64,000 bases of DNA from assembly GCA_030813035.1 (NCBI GenBank), contig JAUSTV010000002.1; one strand, 5' to 3'. This DNA is from Bacillus_BA fengqiuensis. Its GTDB lineage: Bacteria > Bacillota > Bacilli > Bacillales > Bacillaceae_H. A program made the position numbers and the translations under genes. This document shows positions 52,736-61,775 of the stretch, one piece after another. The notes beneath the pieces were generated by a model. That model worked only from the letters and a program-made list of their open reading frames with translations. It was not told where the DNA came from and ran no database searches. Every line of letters begins with the position of its first letter. The first letter of the stretch is position 1.

Positions 52736-52753
52736 CAGTTCATAAACGGTATT

Positions 52754-53908
52754 TTACGCTGAAACCGTCTCTAGAAAATGTTCAATAACAATGGAGGATG
52801 TTCCTAATGCCGGGGCATTCTTTCCTAAAGAAGATGGCAACAATTCATAGCTATTGTCTAGTTGAGAATAAATTCTGGACGAGACTGCACTTCTAATTGA
52901 ATTTAAAACCATAGGCTGTGATTCAATTATGCTGTTTCTCAAAATGGCGGCTTGCGGGTTAAATGTATTTAGAATACTGGTCAATCCTATCCCCAGATAG
53001 AAGCCGAAGTTTTGTAATGAATTTAAGGTTTCAACATCATTCTGGTGTGCGAGATCAATAATTTCTTGATATGAAACCTTATGATCTTTGCTCTGAAAAG
53101 ATTTTAGCAGCGCCTTTTCAGAGGCGTACAATTCCCAGCATCCACGGTTTCCGCAGCTGCATTTTGGACCGTTAAAATCGATTGTCATATGTCCCATCTC
53201 TCCAGAAAAACCGCTGATCCCTCTGTATAAGTCATTGTTGATAATAATTCCGACTCCTATTCCCGTACTGATGCTTACGTAGATGATGTTGTCGTAATTT
53301 TTAGCAGCACCAAATACTTTTTCTCCATACGCACCTGCATTTGCTTCATTTTCAATAAAAACAGGTACATTGAACTCCTGTTGTACTAAAGCCTTTAAGT
53401 CAATATCATTCCAGTTGGCATTTGGTGTAAAAACGATTTTTTGATTTTTATCTACTAGTCCCGGTACACATATACCTATGCCAATCAGACCGTATGGAGA
53501 ATCGGGCATATGACTAATAAAGTGTTTAATAATAGTGAATAAAATGTCTTTTGTCTTTTCGGGAGAAGAATTTCCTAGATCATAGTATTGATCAAGAACT
53601 ATATTCCCTTCCAGGTCTGTTAAAATACCATTGATATAATCAACACCTATATCTATTCCTACAGAATATCCGGCATGTTTATTGAAAACCAGCATGACGG
53701 GCCTTCTTCCGCCGCTTGATTGTCCTTGACCTATTTCAAACACAAAGTTTGCCTCAATTAACGCGTTTACCTGTGAAGAAACGGTTGATTTATTCAATCC
53801 TGTTACTTCAGATAATTTGGCCCTTGAGATAGGCGAATTATGAAGGATTTCATTTAATAGTAATTTTTGATTTAGTTTTTTGACCAAGGTTTGATCAGCA
53901 ACATCCAC
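52754..53908 (-). CDS. xylR: Xylose repressor, ROK family
   Basis: 384 residues, exactly the length of B. subtilis XylR, from GTG 53908; the upstream GTG at 53917 is only one base from the AAAGGA ribosome binding site and is rejected. The N-terminal winged helix has SRAKLSEVTGLNKSTVSSQV. The ROK domain has GIDIGVDYINGIL (sugar kinase-like loop) and the zinc motif CSCGNRGCWE. It represses xyl promoters by binding TTAGTTT...AAACTAA palindromes and is released by xylose. It is divergent from xylA2, the standard Bacillus arrangement, and reads away from it. No xylR accompanies xylA1. Confidence 0.96.
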   Translation of the reverse strand: MDVADQTLVKKLNQKLLLNEILHNSPISRAKLSEVTGLNKSTVSSQVNALIEANFVFEIGQGQSSGGRRPVMLVFNKHAGYSVGIDIGVDYINGILTDLEGNIVLDQYYDLGNSSPEKTKDILFTIIKHFISHMPDSPYGLIGIGICVPGLVDKNQKIVFTPNANWNDIDLKALVQQEFNVPVFIENEANAGAYGEKVFGAAKNYDNIIYVSISTGIGVGIIINNDLYRGISGFSGEMGHMTIDFNGPKCSCGNRGCWELYASEKALLKSFQSKDHKVSYQEIIDLAHQNDVETLNSLQNFGFYLGIGLTSILNTFNPQAAILRNSIIESQPMVLNSIRSAVSSRIYSQLDNSYELLPSSLGKNAPALGTSSIVIEHFLETVSA

Positions 53909-53917
53909 TTCATCCAC

Positions 53918-54223
53918 TTCCTTTGTATAATATTCAAATTAAGTTGTGATATTTTCTTCTGAAGATTCTTCATTTGAAATGCCACGTATAATTCATATTT
54001 TCTTTTATTATAACTAAAATTCTCTAAAAAATCTTAAAAAACTATTGAAAAAGAAACTATTTTTTTATAAGATGAAATCAAGTTAGTTTATCCAAACAAC
54101 AAACTAACTAAAATCTTTCTTAGTCCGTTGTTTGGACATAGATTATTTTTGAATATAAATGATTTTGTTTTAGTTTAGAAGTTAAATGTTTCAACATCAT
54201 ACCTAAATTAAGGGGGAAATAAC
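53918..54223 (+). promoter_or_regulatory. xylR-xylA2 intergenic control region
   Basis: TTGAAA (54045-54050), 17-base spacer, TAAGAT (54068-54073) and the operator GTTAGTTT-N11-AAACTAAC (54082-54108) repeat the layout at xylA1. TTGTTTGGACA follows at ~54131. The stretch nearest xylR also carries the repressor gene's own promoter and ribosome binding site. Confidence 0.9.
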
Positions 54224-55561
54224 ATGACTCAATCTTATACTGGTGTAAGTAACTATTTTGGAAGCGTAAACAAAGTGGCATATGAAGGGAAGGATTCGAA
54301 AAATCCTTTAGCGTTCAAATACTATAACCCGGAAGAGGTCGTAGGCGGCAAAACGATGAAAGAACAGCTGCGTTTTTCGATTGCCTACTGGCATACGTTT
54401 ACGGCAGACGGAACGGATCCATTCGGCGCAGCGACGATGCAAAGACCGTGGGGTCATTATACAGGGATGGATTTAGCCAAGGCTAGGGTAGAAGCTTCAT
54501 TTGAACTGTATGAAAAATTGGGTGCTCCGTTCTTCGCATTCCATGACCGCGATATCGCACCGGAAGGAAGCACGTTAAGAGAGACGAATCAAAATTTAGA
54601 TGTCATCGTGGACATGATTAAAGATTACATGAAAACAAGCAACGTGAAATTGTTGTGGAACACCGCCAACATGTTTACGAATCCTCGTTTCGTCCATGGG
54701 GCAGCGACTTCCTGCAATGCGGATGTATTCGCGTATGCGGCAGCTCAAGTGAAAAAAGGATTGGAAACAGCGAAAGAGCTTGGCGCAGAGAACTATGTGT
54801 TCTGGGGCGGCCGTGAAGGGTACGAAACGTTATTGAATACCGATTTAAAATTAGAGCTTGATAACCTGGCGCGATTCATGCATATGGCAGTGGATTACGC
54901 GAAGGAAATCGGCTATACAGGACAGTTTTTAATTGAACCGAAACCAAAAGAGCCGACGACTCATCAATACGATACAGATGCGGCAACCACGATCGCCTTT
55001 TTAAAGCAATACGGCTTAGAGAACCATTTCAAATTAAATTTGGAAGCGAACCATGCGACGTTAGCCGGGCATACATTCGAGCATGAATTGCGGACGGCAC
55101 GAGTACACGGCCTTCTAGGTTCCGTTGACGCCAACCAAGGTGATCCGCTTTTAGGCTGGGATACGGATGAGTTCCCGACGGATTTATACTCGACGGCTCT
55201 AGCGATGTATGAAATCTTGCAAAATGGCGGCCTCGGCAGCGGCGGATTAAACTTTGATGCGAAGGTCAGAAGATCTTCCTTTGAGCCGGAAGATTTAGTG
55301 TATGCCCATGTGGCGGGGATGGATGCGTTCGCAAGAGGATTGAAAGTGGCACACAAGTTGATCGAGGATCGTGTATTTGAAGATGTGATTAAAGATCGTT
55401 ATCGCAGCTATACAGAAGGAATCGGACTGGACATTGTGGAAGGAAGAGCGAATTTCCACACACTTGAGCAATATGCGTTAAACAATAACTCGATTAAAAA
55501 CGAGTCAGGAAGACAAGAGCGATTGAAAGCCACCTTAAATCAATACCTTCTAGAAGTTTAA
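54224..55561 (+). CDS. xylA: Xylose isomerase, copy 2
   Basis: 445 residues with the same active-site motifs as copy 1. It begins MTQSYTGVSNYFGS where copy 1 has MAQSYT. Synonymous changes are also sparse between the copies, so the duplication is recent or kept uniform by gene conversion. Copy 2 sits in the ancestral setting (xylR divergent upstream, xylB downstream) and is probably the original. AAGGGGG precedes its ATG, versus AAGGAGG for copy 1, so translation strength may differ. A terminator-type hairpin separates it from xylB. Confidence 0.95.
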   Translation: MTQSYTGVSNYFGSVNKVAYEGKDSKNPLAFKYYNPEEVVGGKTMKEQLRFSIAYWHTFTADGTDPFGAATMQRPWGHYTGMDLAKARVEASFELYEKLGAPFFAFHDRDIAPEGSTLRETNQNLDVIVDMIKDYMKTSNVKLLWNTANMFTNPRFVHGAATSCNADVFAYAAAQVKKGLETAKELGAENYVFWGGREGYETLLNTDLKLELDNLARFMHMAVDYAKEIGYTGQFLIEPKPKEPTTHQYDTDAATTIAFLKQYGLENHFKLNLEANHATLAGHTFEHELRTARVHGLLGSVDANQGDPLLGWDTDEFPTDLYSTALAMYEILQNGGLGSGGLNFDAKVRRSSFEPEDLVYAHVAGMDAFARGLKVAHKLIEDRVFEDVIKDRYRSYTEGIGLDIVEGRANFHTLEQYALNNNSIKNESGRQERLKATLNQYLLEV

Positions 55562-55596
55562 TAGACTAAAAGAGGAGGGGTTAAGAAGTATAAAAA

Positions 55597-55685
55597 CATA
55601 CCATTAGAGTCTCCCTTCTGAAAGGACCCGTCATGAAAACTTAGCCAAGCAAAAGGATTCAGTGACGGGTCCTTTCTATAAAAGT
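55597..55685 (+). terminator. Perfect terminator repeat between xylA2 and xylB
   Basis: AAAGGACCCGTCA (55621-55633) pairs perfectly with TGACGGGTCCTTT (55663-55675). It is the second full copy of the unit found after xylA1. Because xylB follows in the same direction, it probably acts as an attenuator inside the operon, unless xylB has its own promoter. Confidence 0.85.
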
Positions 55686-55749
55686 CATGTCGTCGAGTTG
55701 AGTGAAGACTCGCAGGGGAGACTCTTTTTATAAATGAAGGAGTGAAAAA

Positions 55750-57249
55750 ATGAAGTATGTGATTGGAATCGACCTTGGAACGAGTGCCGTTAAAACCATC
55801 TTGGTCAATCAAAAAGGCGAAGTTTGTGCGGAGGTGTCAAAAAGTTATCCGCTCATTCAGGAGAAGGCGGGATACAGCGAGCAAAACCCAGAGGACTGGG
55901 TGCAGCAAACCATTCAGGCATTAGCTGAACTTGTCTCTAAATCCAATGTTCAAGCCGGGGATATTGAAGGGATCAGCTATTCTGGACAAATGCACGGATT
56001 AGTGCTGCTCGATCAAGAACAGCGTGTGTTACGTAATGCAATTCTCTGGAATGACACAAGAACAACGCCTCAATGTATCAAGATGACAGAAGAGTTTGGT
56101 GAACAGCTGCTGAACACGACAAAAAACCGGGTTTTGGAAGGTTTTACACTGCCTAAAATCTTATGGGTGAAGGAACATGAGCCTGAAATCTTTGAAAAAA
56201 CGGCTGTTTTTCTGCTTCCTAAAGACTATGTCAGATTCCGGATGACCGGTGCCATTCACAGTGAATTTTCAGATGCGGCAGGAACCTTGCTTTTACACGT
56301 GACACGTAAAGAGTGGGACCGTGATATTTGCCGGCAGTTTGGCATTTCTCCAGATATTTGCCCGCCGCTTGTTGAATCCCATGATTGTGTAGGGACGCTG
56401 CTTCCGGACATTGCAGCGGAGACCGGATTATCGGAGAAGACGAAAGTATTTGCCGGCGGAGCCGATAATGCATGCGGAGCCATTGGTGCGGGTATCCTCT
56501 CTTCTGGAAAAACATTATGCAGTATTGGAACTTCAGGGGTCATTCTTTCCTACGAGGAAGACAAAGAGAGAGACTTTAAAGGAAAAGTGCACTTTTTCAA
56601 CCACGGAAAAGAGAATGCGTTTTATACGATGGGGGTCACGCTTGCTGCCGGTTACAGCTTAAGCTGGTTTAAAGAAACATTCGCTCCAAACGAAACGTTT
56701 GAGCAGCTGCTGCAAGGTGTGGAATCTGTCCCGATCGGAGCAAACGGACTGTTATTTACTCCTTATTTGGTGGGCGAAAGAACGCCGCATGCCGATTCTG
56801 CCATTCGAGGGAGCTTTATCGGAATGGATGGAGCCCATAAACGAGAGCATTTTGTCAGAGCTGTGATGGAAGGCATAACATTCTCCTTGCATGAATCCAT
56901 CAACCTATTCCGGGAAGAAGGAAAATTAGTTGATACCGTTATTTCCATCGGCGGAGGGGCTAAAAATGAAACGTGGATTCAAATGCAAGCGGATATTTTC
57001 AATGCGAAAGTGATAAAGCTGGAAAGTGAACAAGGCCCGGCCATGGGGGCCGCTATGCTTGCCGCCTTTGGCAGCGGATGGTTCGGATCCCTCGAAGAAT
57101 GTGCAGAGCAGTTTATTCGTGAGGCTTCAGTATTTTATCCAAAGGAGCAAAATGTTGAAAAGTATAAAACATTATTTGAGTTGTATAAGAACGTTTACAC
57201 GTACACGAAGGATTTAAATGCAGGCTTGCAGAGTTTTCGAAAAAACTAA
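55750..57249 (+). CDS. xylB: Xylulokinase
   Basis: 499 residues, FGGY family. Two actin-like domains: IGIDLGTSAVKTILVNQKG (phosphate 1), SYSGQMHGLVLLD (xylulose contact), WNDTRT, FAGGADNACGAIGAG (catalytic Asp), ISIGGGAKNETWIQMQADIF (adenosine site) and EQGPAMGAAMLAA. It phosphorylates D-xylulose at C5. GAAGGAG precedes the ATG. It is followed within 50-70 bases by transketolase, transaldolase and then an epimerase gene, an operon that carries xylulose-5-phosphate on into glycolysis. Confidence 0.96.
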   Translation: MKYVIGIDLGTSAVKTILVNQKGEVCAEVSKSYPLIQEKAGYSEQNPEDWVQQTIQALAELVSKSNVQAGDIEGISYSGQMHGLVLLDQEQRVLRNAILWNDTRTTPQCIKMTEEFGEQLLNTTKNRVLEGFTLPKILWVKEHEPEIFEKTAVFLLPKDYVRFRMTGAIHSEFSDAAGTLLLHVTRKEWDRDICRQFGISPDICPPLVESHDCVGTLLPDIAAETGLSEKTKVFAGGADNACGAIGAGILSSGKTLCSIGTSGVILSYEEDKERDFKGKVHFFNHGKENAFYTMGVTLAAGYSLSWFKETFAPNETFEQLLQGVESVPIGANGLLFTPYLVGERTPHADSAIRGSFIGMDGAHKREHFVRAVMEGITFSLHESINLFREEGKLVDTVISIGGGAKNETWIQMQADIFNAKVIKLESEQGPAMGAAMLAAFGSGWFGSLEECAEQFIREASVFYPKEQNVEKYKTLFELYKNVYTYTKDLNAGLQSFRKN

Positions 57250-57297
57250 TCGGAATAAACGATAGAGTGAACGCAGTGCGGAAAGGATGTATTTTTT

Positions 57298-59310
57298 ATG
57301 TCAATAGATCAACAAACAATAGAACAATTAGCGATTAATACCATTCGAACACTGTCAATTGATACTGTTGAAAGAGCTAACTCAGGTCATCCAGGAATGC
57401 CTATGGGAGCAGCACCCATGGCTATGTCGTTGTTTAGTCATCATATGAAACATAATCCTGGCAATCCCAAGTGGTTTAACAGAGATCGCTTTGTCTTATC
57501 AGCAGGACATGGCTCCGCGTTATTATATAGCCTATTGCACTTAACTGGTTATGACGTAACAATTGAGGACTTAAAGAACTTCCGTCAATGGGGAAGTAAA
57601 ACACCTGGACATCCTGAATATGGTCATACTCCCGGGGTAGATGCTACGACTGGACCATTGGGTCAAGGGGTTGCTATGGCAGTTGGTATGGCGATGACTG
57701 AAAGGCACTTAGCAGAAACATTTAATCGTAAGGATTATAATATCATCGATCATTATACTTATTGCATCTGTGGAGATGGAGATTTAATGGAAGGCGTTTC
57801 AGCAGAAGCTGCATCATTGGCAGGGCATTTAAAGCTGGGGCGTCTGGTTGTCTTGTATGATTCGAATGATATCTCTCTGGATGGGGACCTTCATTTATCC
57901 TTTTCGGAAAGCGTCGAAAATAGATTTAAAGCTTATGGATGGCAATACCTTCGTGTTAAAGATGGCAATGATATTAATGAAATTAATCAAGCGTTAGAAA
58001 GTGCAAAAGAGGATGAGCGCCCGACACTTATTGAGGTTAAAACAACAATTGGTTATGGTTCACCAAACAAATCGGGGAAATCAGATTCACATGGGGCTCC
58101 ATTAGGTGCAGAAGAAGGAAAACTTACGAAGGAATTTTATGGTTGGACCGCTTCGGAAGAATTTCATGTTCCTAAAGAAGTTGCTGTTTATTTCGAACGG
58201 GTAAAAACGAGAGGACAACAACTTGACGAAAGCTGGCAGATTGTTGTAGAAGAATATAATCGTGGATATCCAGAGTTGGGGGAAAAACTTAAGTCAGCTA
58301 TTAATGGAAGGTTACCGGTTGGCTGGGAAAACGATGCACCTTTTTACCGTGCTGGAGTAGATAAAATTGCTTCAAGGTCATCGGGTGGAGAAGCGTTGAA
58401 TGCATTTGCTAAAAAGATACCGGCTATCATTGGCGGTTCGGCGGATTTAGCTTCTTCCAATAAAACCACGTTAAAAGGCGAGAAGAATTTTACTAGCGAT
58501 GACTACAGTGGACGAAATATTTGGTTCGGTGTACGGGAATTTGCAATGGGAGCTATCATTAATGGGATGGCATTGCATGGAGGAGTGAAGCCGTTTGGAG
58601 CTACGTTCTTTGTATTCTCCGATTATTTACGCCCGGCAATTCGATTATCTGCCCTTATGAAACTTCCTGTTACATTTGTTTTTACCCATGATAGTGTGGC
58701 TGTAGGAGAGGATGGGCCTACCCATGAGCCTGTAGAGCAACTAGCCTCATTAAGAGCAATGCCTGATATAAGTATCATTCGTCCGGCTGATGGAAATGAA
58801 ACAGTAGCAGCTTGGAAGGTAGCCATTGAAAGTAAAAACGAGCCCACTGTACTAGTGCTAAGCCGACAAGACTTAATGACAATTGTGCCAACAGCTGAGC
58901 AAGCGTATGATGGTGTAAAAAAGGGAGCATATGTCATTTCTAAGGCAAAAGAAGAAGCTCAGGGTCTTATTTTAGCAACCGGTTCAGAAGTACAATTGGC
59001 TATCGAGGCACAAAAGCAATTAGAAGCCGAGGGAATCTTTATATCTGTTATTAGTATGCCTAGCTGGGATCGTTTTGAAAAACAATCTTTAGACTATCAA
59101 AACCAAGTAATCCCTCCAAATATGAAAGCTCGTTTAGCTGTTGAGATGGGATCTTCGATTGGTTGGAAAAAATATGTAGGAGACGAAGGAGAAGTGATCG
59201 CTATCGATCGATTTGGCGCATCTGCACCAAGTGATAAAATTTTAGAGGAATATGGTTTTACGGTAGAAAATCTTGTCGCAAAAATGAAACAGATGATAAA
59301 TAAATGCTAA
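57298..59310 (+). CDS. tkt: Transketolase (pentose-pathway paralogue)
   Basis: 670 residues, full length. Thiamine diphosphate domain (~1-330) with ANSGHPGMPMGAAPMA, TGPLGQGVAMAVGMA and the cofactor motif GDGDLMEGVSAEAASLAG...DSNDIS; Pyr domain (~355-530) with IIGGSADLASSN, GVREFAMGAIINGMALHGG and HDSVAVGEDGPTHEPVEQLASLR; C-terminal domain to the end. It swaps two-carbon units between xylulose-5-phosphate and ribose- or erythrose-phosphate. Bacillaceae normally have a housekeeping tkt elsewhere, so this is probably a xylose-induced second copy. GGAAAGGA lies ~10 bases before the ATG. Confidence 0.95.
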   Translation: MSIDQQTIEQLAINTIRTLSIDTVERANSGHPGMPMGAAPMAMSLFSHHMKHNPGNPKWFNRDRFVLSAGHGSALLYSLLHLTGYDVTIEDLKNFRQWGSKTPGHPEYGHTPGVDATTGPLGQGVAMAVGMAMTERHLAETFNRKDYNIIDHYTYCICGDGDLMEGVSAEAASLAGHLKLGRLVVLYDSNDISLDGDLHLSFSESVENRFKAYGWQYLRVKDGNDINEINQALESAKEDERPTLIEVKTTIGYGSPNKSGKSDSHGAPLGAEEGKLTKEFYGWTASEEFHVPKEVAVYFERVKTRGQQLDESWQIVVEEYNRGYPELGEKLKSAINGRLPVGWENDAPFYRAGVDKIASRSSGGEALNAFAKKIPAIIGGSADLASSNKTTLKGEKNFTSDDYSGRNIWFGVREFAMGAIINGMALHGGVKPFGATFFVFSDYLRPAIRLSALMKLPVTFVFTHDSVAVGEDGPTHEPVEQLASLRAMPDISIIRPADGNETVAAWKVAIESKNEPTVLVLSRQDLMTIVPTAEQAYDGVKKGAYVISKAKEEAQGLILATGSEVQLAIEAQKQLEAEGIFISVISMPSWDRFEKQSLDYQNQVIPPNMKARLAVEMGSSIGWKKYVGDEGEVIAIDRFGASAPSDKILEEYGFTVENLVAKMKQMINKC

Positions 59311-59376
59311 GACACTTGAATATGAAACCTTTGTAATGTGAATAAAACGATTAGTAAAGGAATTGGAGGAGGCAAA

Positions 59377-60021
59377 ATGAAAATATTTATCGACACTGCC
59401 AATGTATCAGATATAAAAAAAGCACATGACTTAGGCATTTTATCGGGGGTCACGACGAATCCTTCTTTGGTAGCTAAAGAGGGGGTAGATTTTAAAGAAC
59501 GCATTAAGGAAATATGTACGATTACTGACGGTTCAGTAAGTGCTGAAGTTCTTTCTCTGAATGCAGAAGGGATGATTGAAGAGGGGAAGGAATTAGCTAA
59601 AATTGCACCAAATGTTACGATTAAAGTTCCTATGACGACAGATGGTTTAAAAGCTGTTAGTGCATTTACGAAAATGGGAATTAAGACGAATGTAACATTA
59701 ATCTTCTCCCCTAATCAGGCATTATTAGCAGCTCGCGCTGGAGCAAGTTATGTCTCGCCTTTTTTAGGAAGATTAGATGATATTGGCCATAATGGGATAG
59801 AGTTAATTAAGACCATTCGAAAGGTCTTTGACCTGCATAACATTCATACAGAGATTATTGCGGCTTCCATTCGCCATCCCCTCCATGCGCAACAAGCGGC
59901 ATTAGCAGGTGCCCACATTGGTACAATGCCATATGCGGTGGTTGAACAGATGACAAAGCATCCCCTTACAGAAAGCGGCATAGAACAATTCTTGTTTGAC
60001 TGGGCAAAAGTAAACAGCTAA
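59377..60021 (+). CDS. tal: Transaldolase (small, class 3B type)
   Basis: 214 residues from ATG 59377 with GGAGGAGG 6 bases upstream; the in-frame GTG 59338 lies before the site. MKIFIDTANVSDIKKA, GVTTNPSLVAKEG, NVTIKVPMT (Schiff-base lysine) and IAASIRHPLHAQQAALAGAH mark the short transaldolase/fructose-6-phosphate aldolase family. It moves a dihydroxyacetone unit in the non-oxidative pentose phosphate pathway. It belongs to the xylB-tkt operon, giving a self-contained route from xylose to fructose-6-phosphate and glyceraldehyde-3-phosphate. Confidence 0.94.
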   Translation: MKIFIDTANVSDIKKAHDLGILSGVTTNPSLVAKEGVDFKERIKEICTITDGSVSAEVLSLNAEGMIEEGKELAKIAPNVTIKVPMTTDGLKAVSAFTKMGIKTNVTLIFSPNQALLAARAGASYVSPFLGRLDDIGHNGIELIKTIRKVFDLHNIHTEIIAASIRHPLHAQQAALAGAHIGTMPYAVVEQMTKHPLTESGIEQFLFDWAKVNS

Positions 60022-60111
60022 ATTGTAGGATGAGTTGGTTTCATACATCAGAGAAAGAGTCTTCTAGATAGATAGTACAATTTTAACTTACTCATATAAA
60101 GGAGCAAACTG

Positions 60112-61158
60112 ATGAATGTTATAGAAGGTGTTTTTGGCTCTTTAAATGGGAGAAATGTAAAATCATATACCATAAAAACCGATAATGGAATGGAATTAAC
60201 TTGTATAGATTATGGATGTATTATTACTGAATTTAATGTGCCGGATCGTCAAGGAAATATCGAAAATATTGTGTTAGGCTTTGATACGATAGAGGAGTAC
60301 ATAAACCACTCGCCATATTTCGGTTGTATAATTGGGAGAACGGCAGGAAGAATTGAAAATGCATCCTTTGAGTTAGATGGAGTTTCATATGAATTGCCTA
60401 AGAATGATGGGGTAAATAATCTTCATGGTGGACCACACGGTTTTCATAATGCCATTTGGGAGTCATCTGTAGAAGCCCGGGAAAATGAGGTAAATATAAC
60501 GTTCTCTTATACAAGCCCGGATGGTGAAGAAGGTTTTCCTGGCAACCTTCAAGTTACTGTCATCTACACTGTCAATAATGCAAATGAGTTAACCATTACC
60601 TATAGAGCTACATCTGATAAAAAAACGGTTGTCAATCTGACCAATCATTCTTATTTTAATTTAAGCGGTAATCTTAAAAGAACGGTTTTAGACCATGAGT
60701 TAAGGTTAAAGAGTGACAGCTTCCTCGAACTGGATTCTTCTCTTATTCCAACTGGAAAATTATTACCAGTGGGAGGGACCGTATTTGATTTTAGAAAGGG
60801 TCGTCAAATATTTCAAGGAGTGGAGTCTGAACATCCGCAAACGAAACTCGTTGGTGGAGGGTATGACCATCCATTTCTGCTTAATGTGAATCACCAAAAA
60901 GAAATGGCTTTATTAGATAGAAAAAGCGGAAGAAAAATAGAAATAGAAACCGATGAGCCTTGTGTAGTTTTATACACGGGGAATATGTTAGAAAGTCATT
61001 ATGAGATAAGAGGAACGCAATCCAATAAATATTTAGGGTTATGTCTTGAGACACAAAAGCCGCCGAATATGATGGAGCATCCTAATTTTCCTTCCTCTGT
61101 ATTAGAAGCAAATCAAGTTTATAGAACCAAGACGAAATATTCTTTTACATTAATCTAA
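60112..61158 (+). CDS. galM: Aldose 1-epimerase (mutarotase)
   Basis: 348 residues, ATG with AAGGAG 8 bases upstream. Beta-sandwich enzyme with GRTAGRIENASFELDG, NLHGGPHGFHNAIWE (His), NLTNHSYFNLSG (catalytic His), GGGYDHPFLLN (Asp) and GLCLETQKPPNMMEHPNFPS (catalytic Glu). It interconverts alpha and beta anomers of aldoses; at the end of the xylose operon it probably supplies the anomer that the isomerase prefers from xylose released by the GH43 enzyme. Followed by a strong terminator. Confidence 0.93.
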   Translation: MNVIEGVFGSLNGRNVKSYTIKTDNGMELTCIDYGCIITEFNVPDRQGNIENIVLGFDTIEEYINHSPYFGCIIGRTAGRIENASFELDGVSYELPKNDGVNNLHGGPHGFHNAIWESSVEARENEVNITFSYTSPDGEEGFPGNLQVTVIYTVNNANELTITYRATSDKKTVVNLTNHSYFNLSGNLKRTVLDHELRLKSDSFLELDSSLIPTGKLLPVGGTVFDFRKGRQIFQGVESEHPQTKLVGGGYDHPFLLNVNHQKEMALLDRKSGRKIEIETDEPCVVLYTGNMLESHYEIRGTQSNKYLGLCLETQKPPNMMEHPNFPSSVLEANQVYRTKTKYSFTLI

Positions 61159-61275
61159 CCTTGATACATTCATTTATATTTAAAGGTAAGTTTTCAAGTT
61201 CCTATTTAAAAAGCTCAAACAACGGAGAATGATAGCAAAGTATCCTTTCAGGAGCTGCTACAGTTGAGAGTGGAT

Positions 61276-61329
61276 AAAAAACACCTTCTGGACCGCATAT
61301 GATTTCATACGGACCAGCAGGTGTTTTTA
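61276..61329 (+). terminator. Terminator of the xylB-tkt-tal-galM operon
   Basis: AAAAACACCT pairs with AGGTGTTTTT and an inner GGACCGCATATG/CATACGGACC pairing extends it. Confidence 0.88.
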
Positions 61330-61349
61330 ACAATAAGGGGATGGTTTAG

Positions 61350-61625
61350 GTGGAAGTATGGGAAGGAAAAATTAAGGGATATAATCAGTCGGGTAATTAT
61401 GTTGGAACATACCAAGCTGTTGTAGAAAAGGAAGGGGACTTGTCTTATAAAATGACGGTATATTTTGATCGTGCTTGTACAGGAAGAAGAGAGGTGAATC
61501 ATAAATTAAAGAAAAATCCAATGTACAGCTCCAGTTTGGAAGTACTTAAGCGAAGTTTTAGAAAAGCCGTTTCACTTCAAGTAAAATCAAAAACGATATG
61601 GAAAAGGAAATCTTTAGATCGTTAA
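61350..61625 (+). CDS. Small hypothetical protein
   Basis: 91 residues, GTG start with AAGGGGA 8 bases upstream. No signal or membrane helix; the first half looks like two or three beta strands (VWEGKIKGYNQSGNYVGTYQ, DLSYKMTVYFD), the second half is strongly basic (KRSFRKAVSLQVKSKTIWKRK). I do not recognise the family. It stands alone between the xyl operon terminator and the reverse-strand germination genes. It could be real because of its good ribosome binding site. Confidence 0.45.
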   Translation: MEVWEGKIKGYNQSGNYVGTYQAVVEKEGDLSYKMTVYFDRACTGRREVNHKLKKNPMYSSSLEVLKRSFRKAVSLQVKSKTIWKRKSLDR

Positions 61626-61641
61626 TTATCAGGATAATTCC

Positions 61642-61765
61642 TTATGCTGGTTCCCGGTGGTACTTAGCTAGTCCGGCTCTTCCTTCATCATTTACCCATT
61701 TATACGCATGAACACCTGATCCTTTATTTGTCTGTAATTTGCTGGGATTCCCCAAGGAGAAAATA
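61642..61765 (-). pseudogene. Catalase gene remnant with frameshift
   Basis: On the reverse strand one frame reads PWGIPANYRQIK and, after a shift of one base, GSGVHAYKWVNDEG...LAKYH followed by REPA and a stop. Together they match the conserved catalase segment that normally reads GIPANYRxMxGSGVHxxKWVNxEG and continues to KYHWKP. About 40 codons of a ~480-codon gene survive; everything before and after is gone. It begins directly downstream of the Ger(x)C gene, so it marks an old deletion or recombination joint. Confidence 0.75.
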
Positions 61766-61775
61766 TGTAGTCATT

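Noticed and set aside
52754..53917. GTG at 53917 as xylR start
   Set aside because: It is one base from the ribosome binding site; the GTG at 53908 gives the normal spacing and the known family N-terminus and length.
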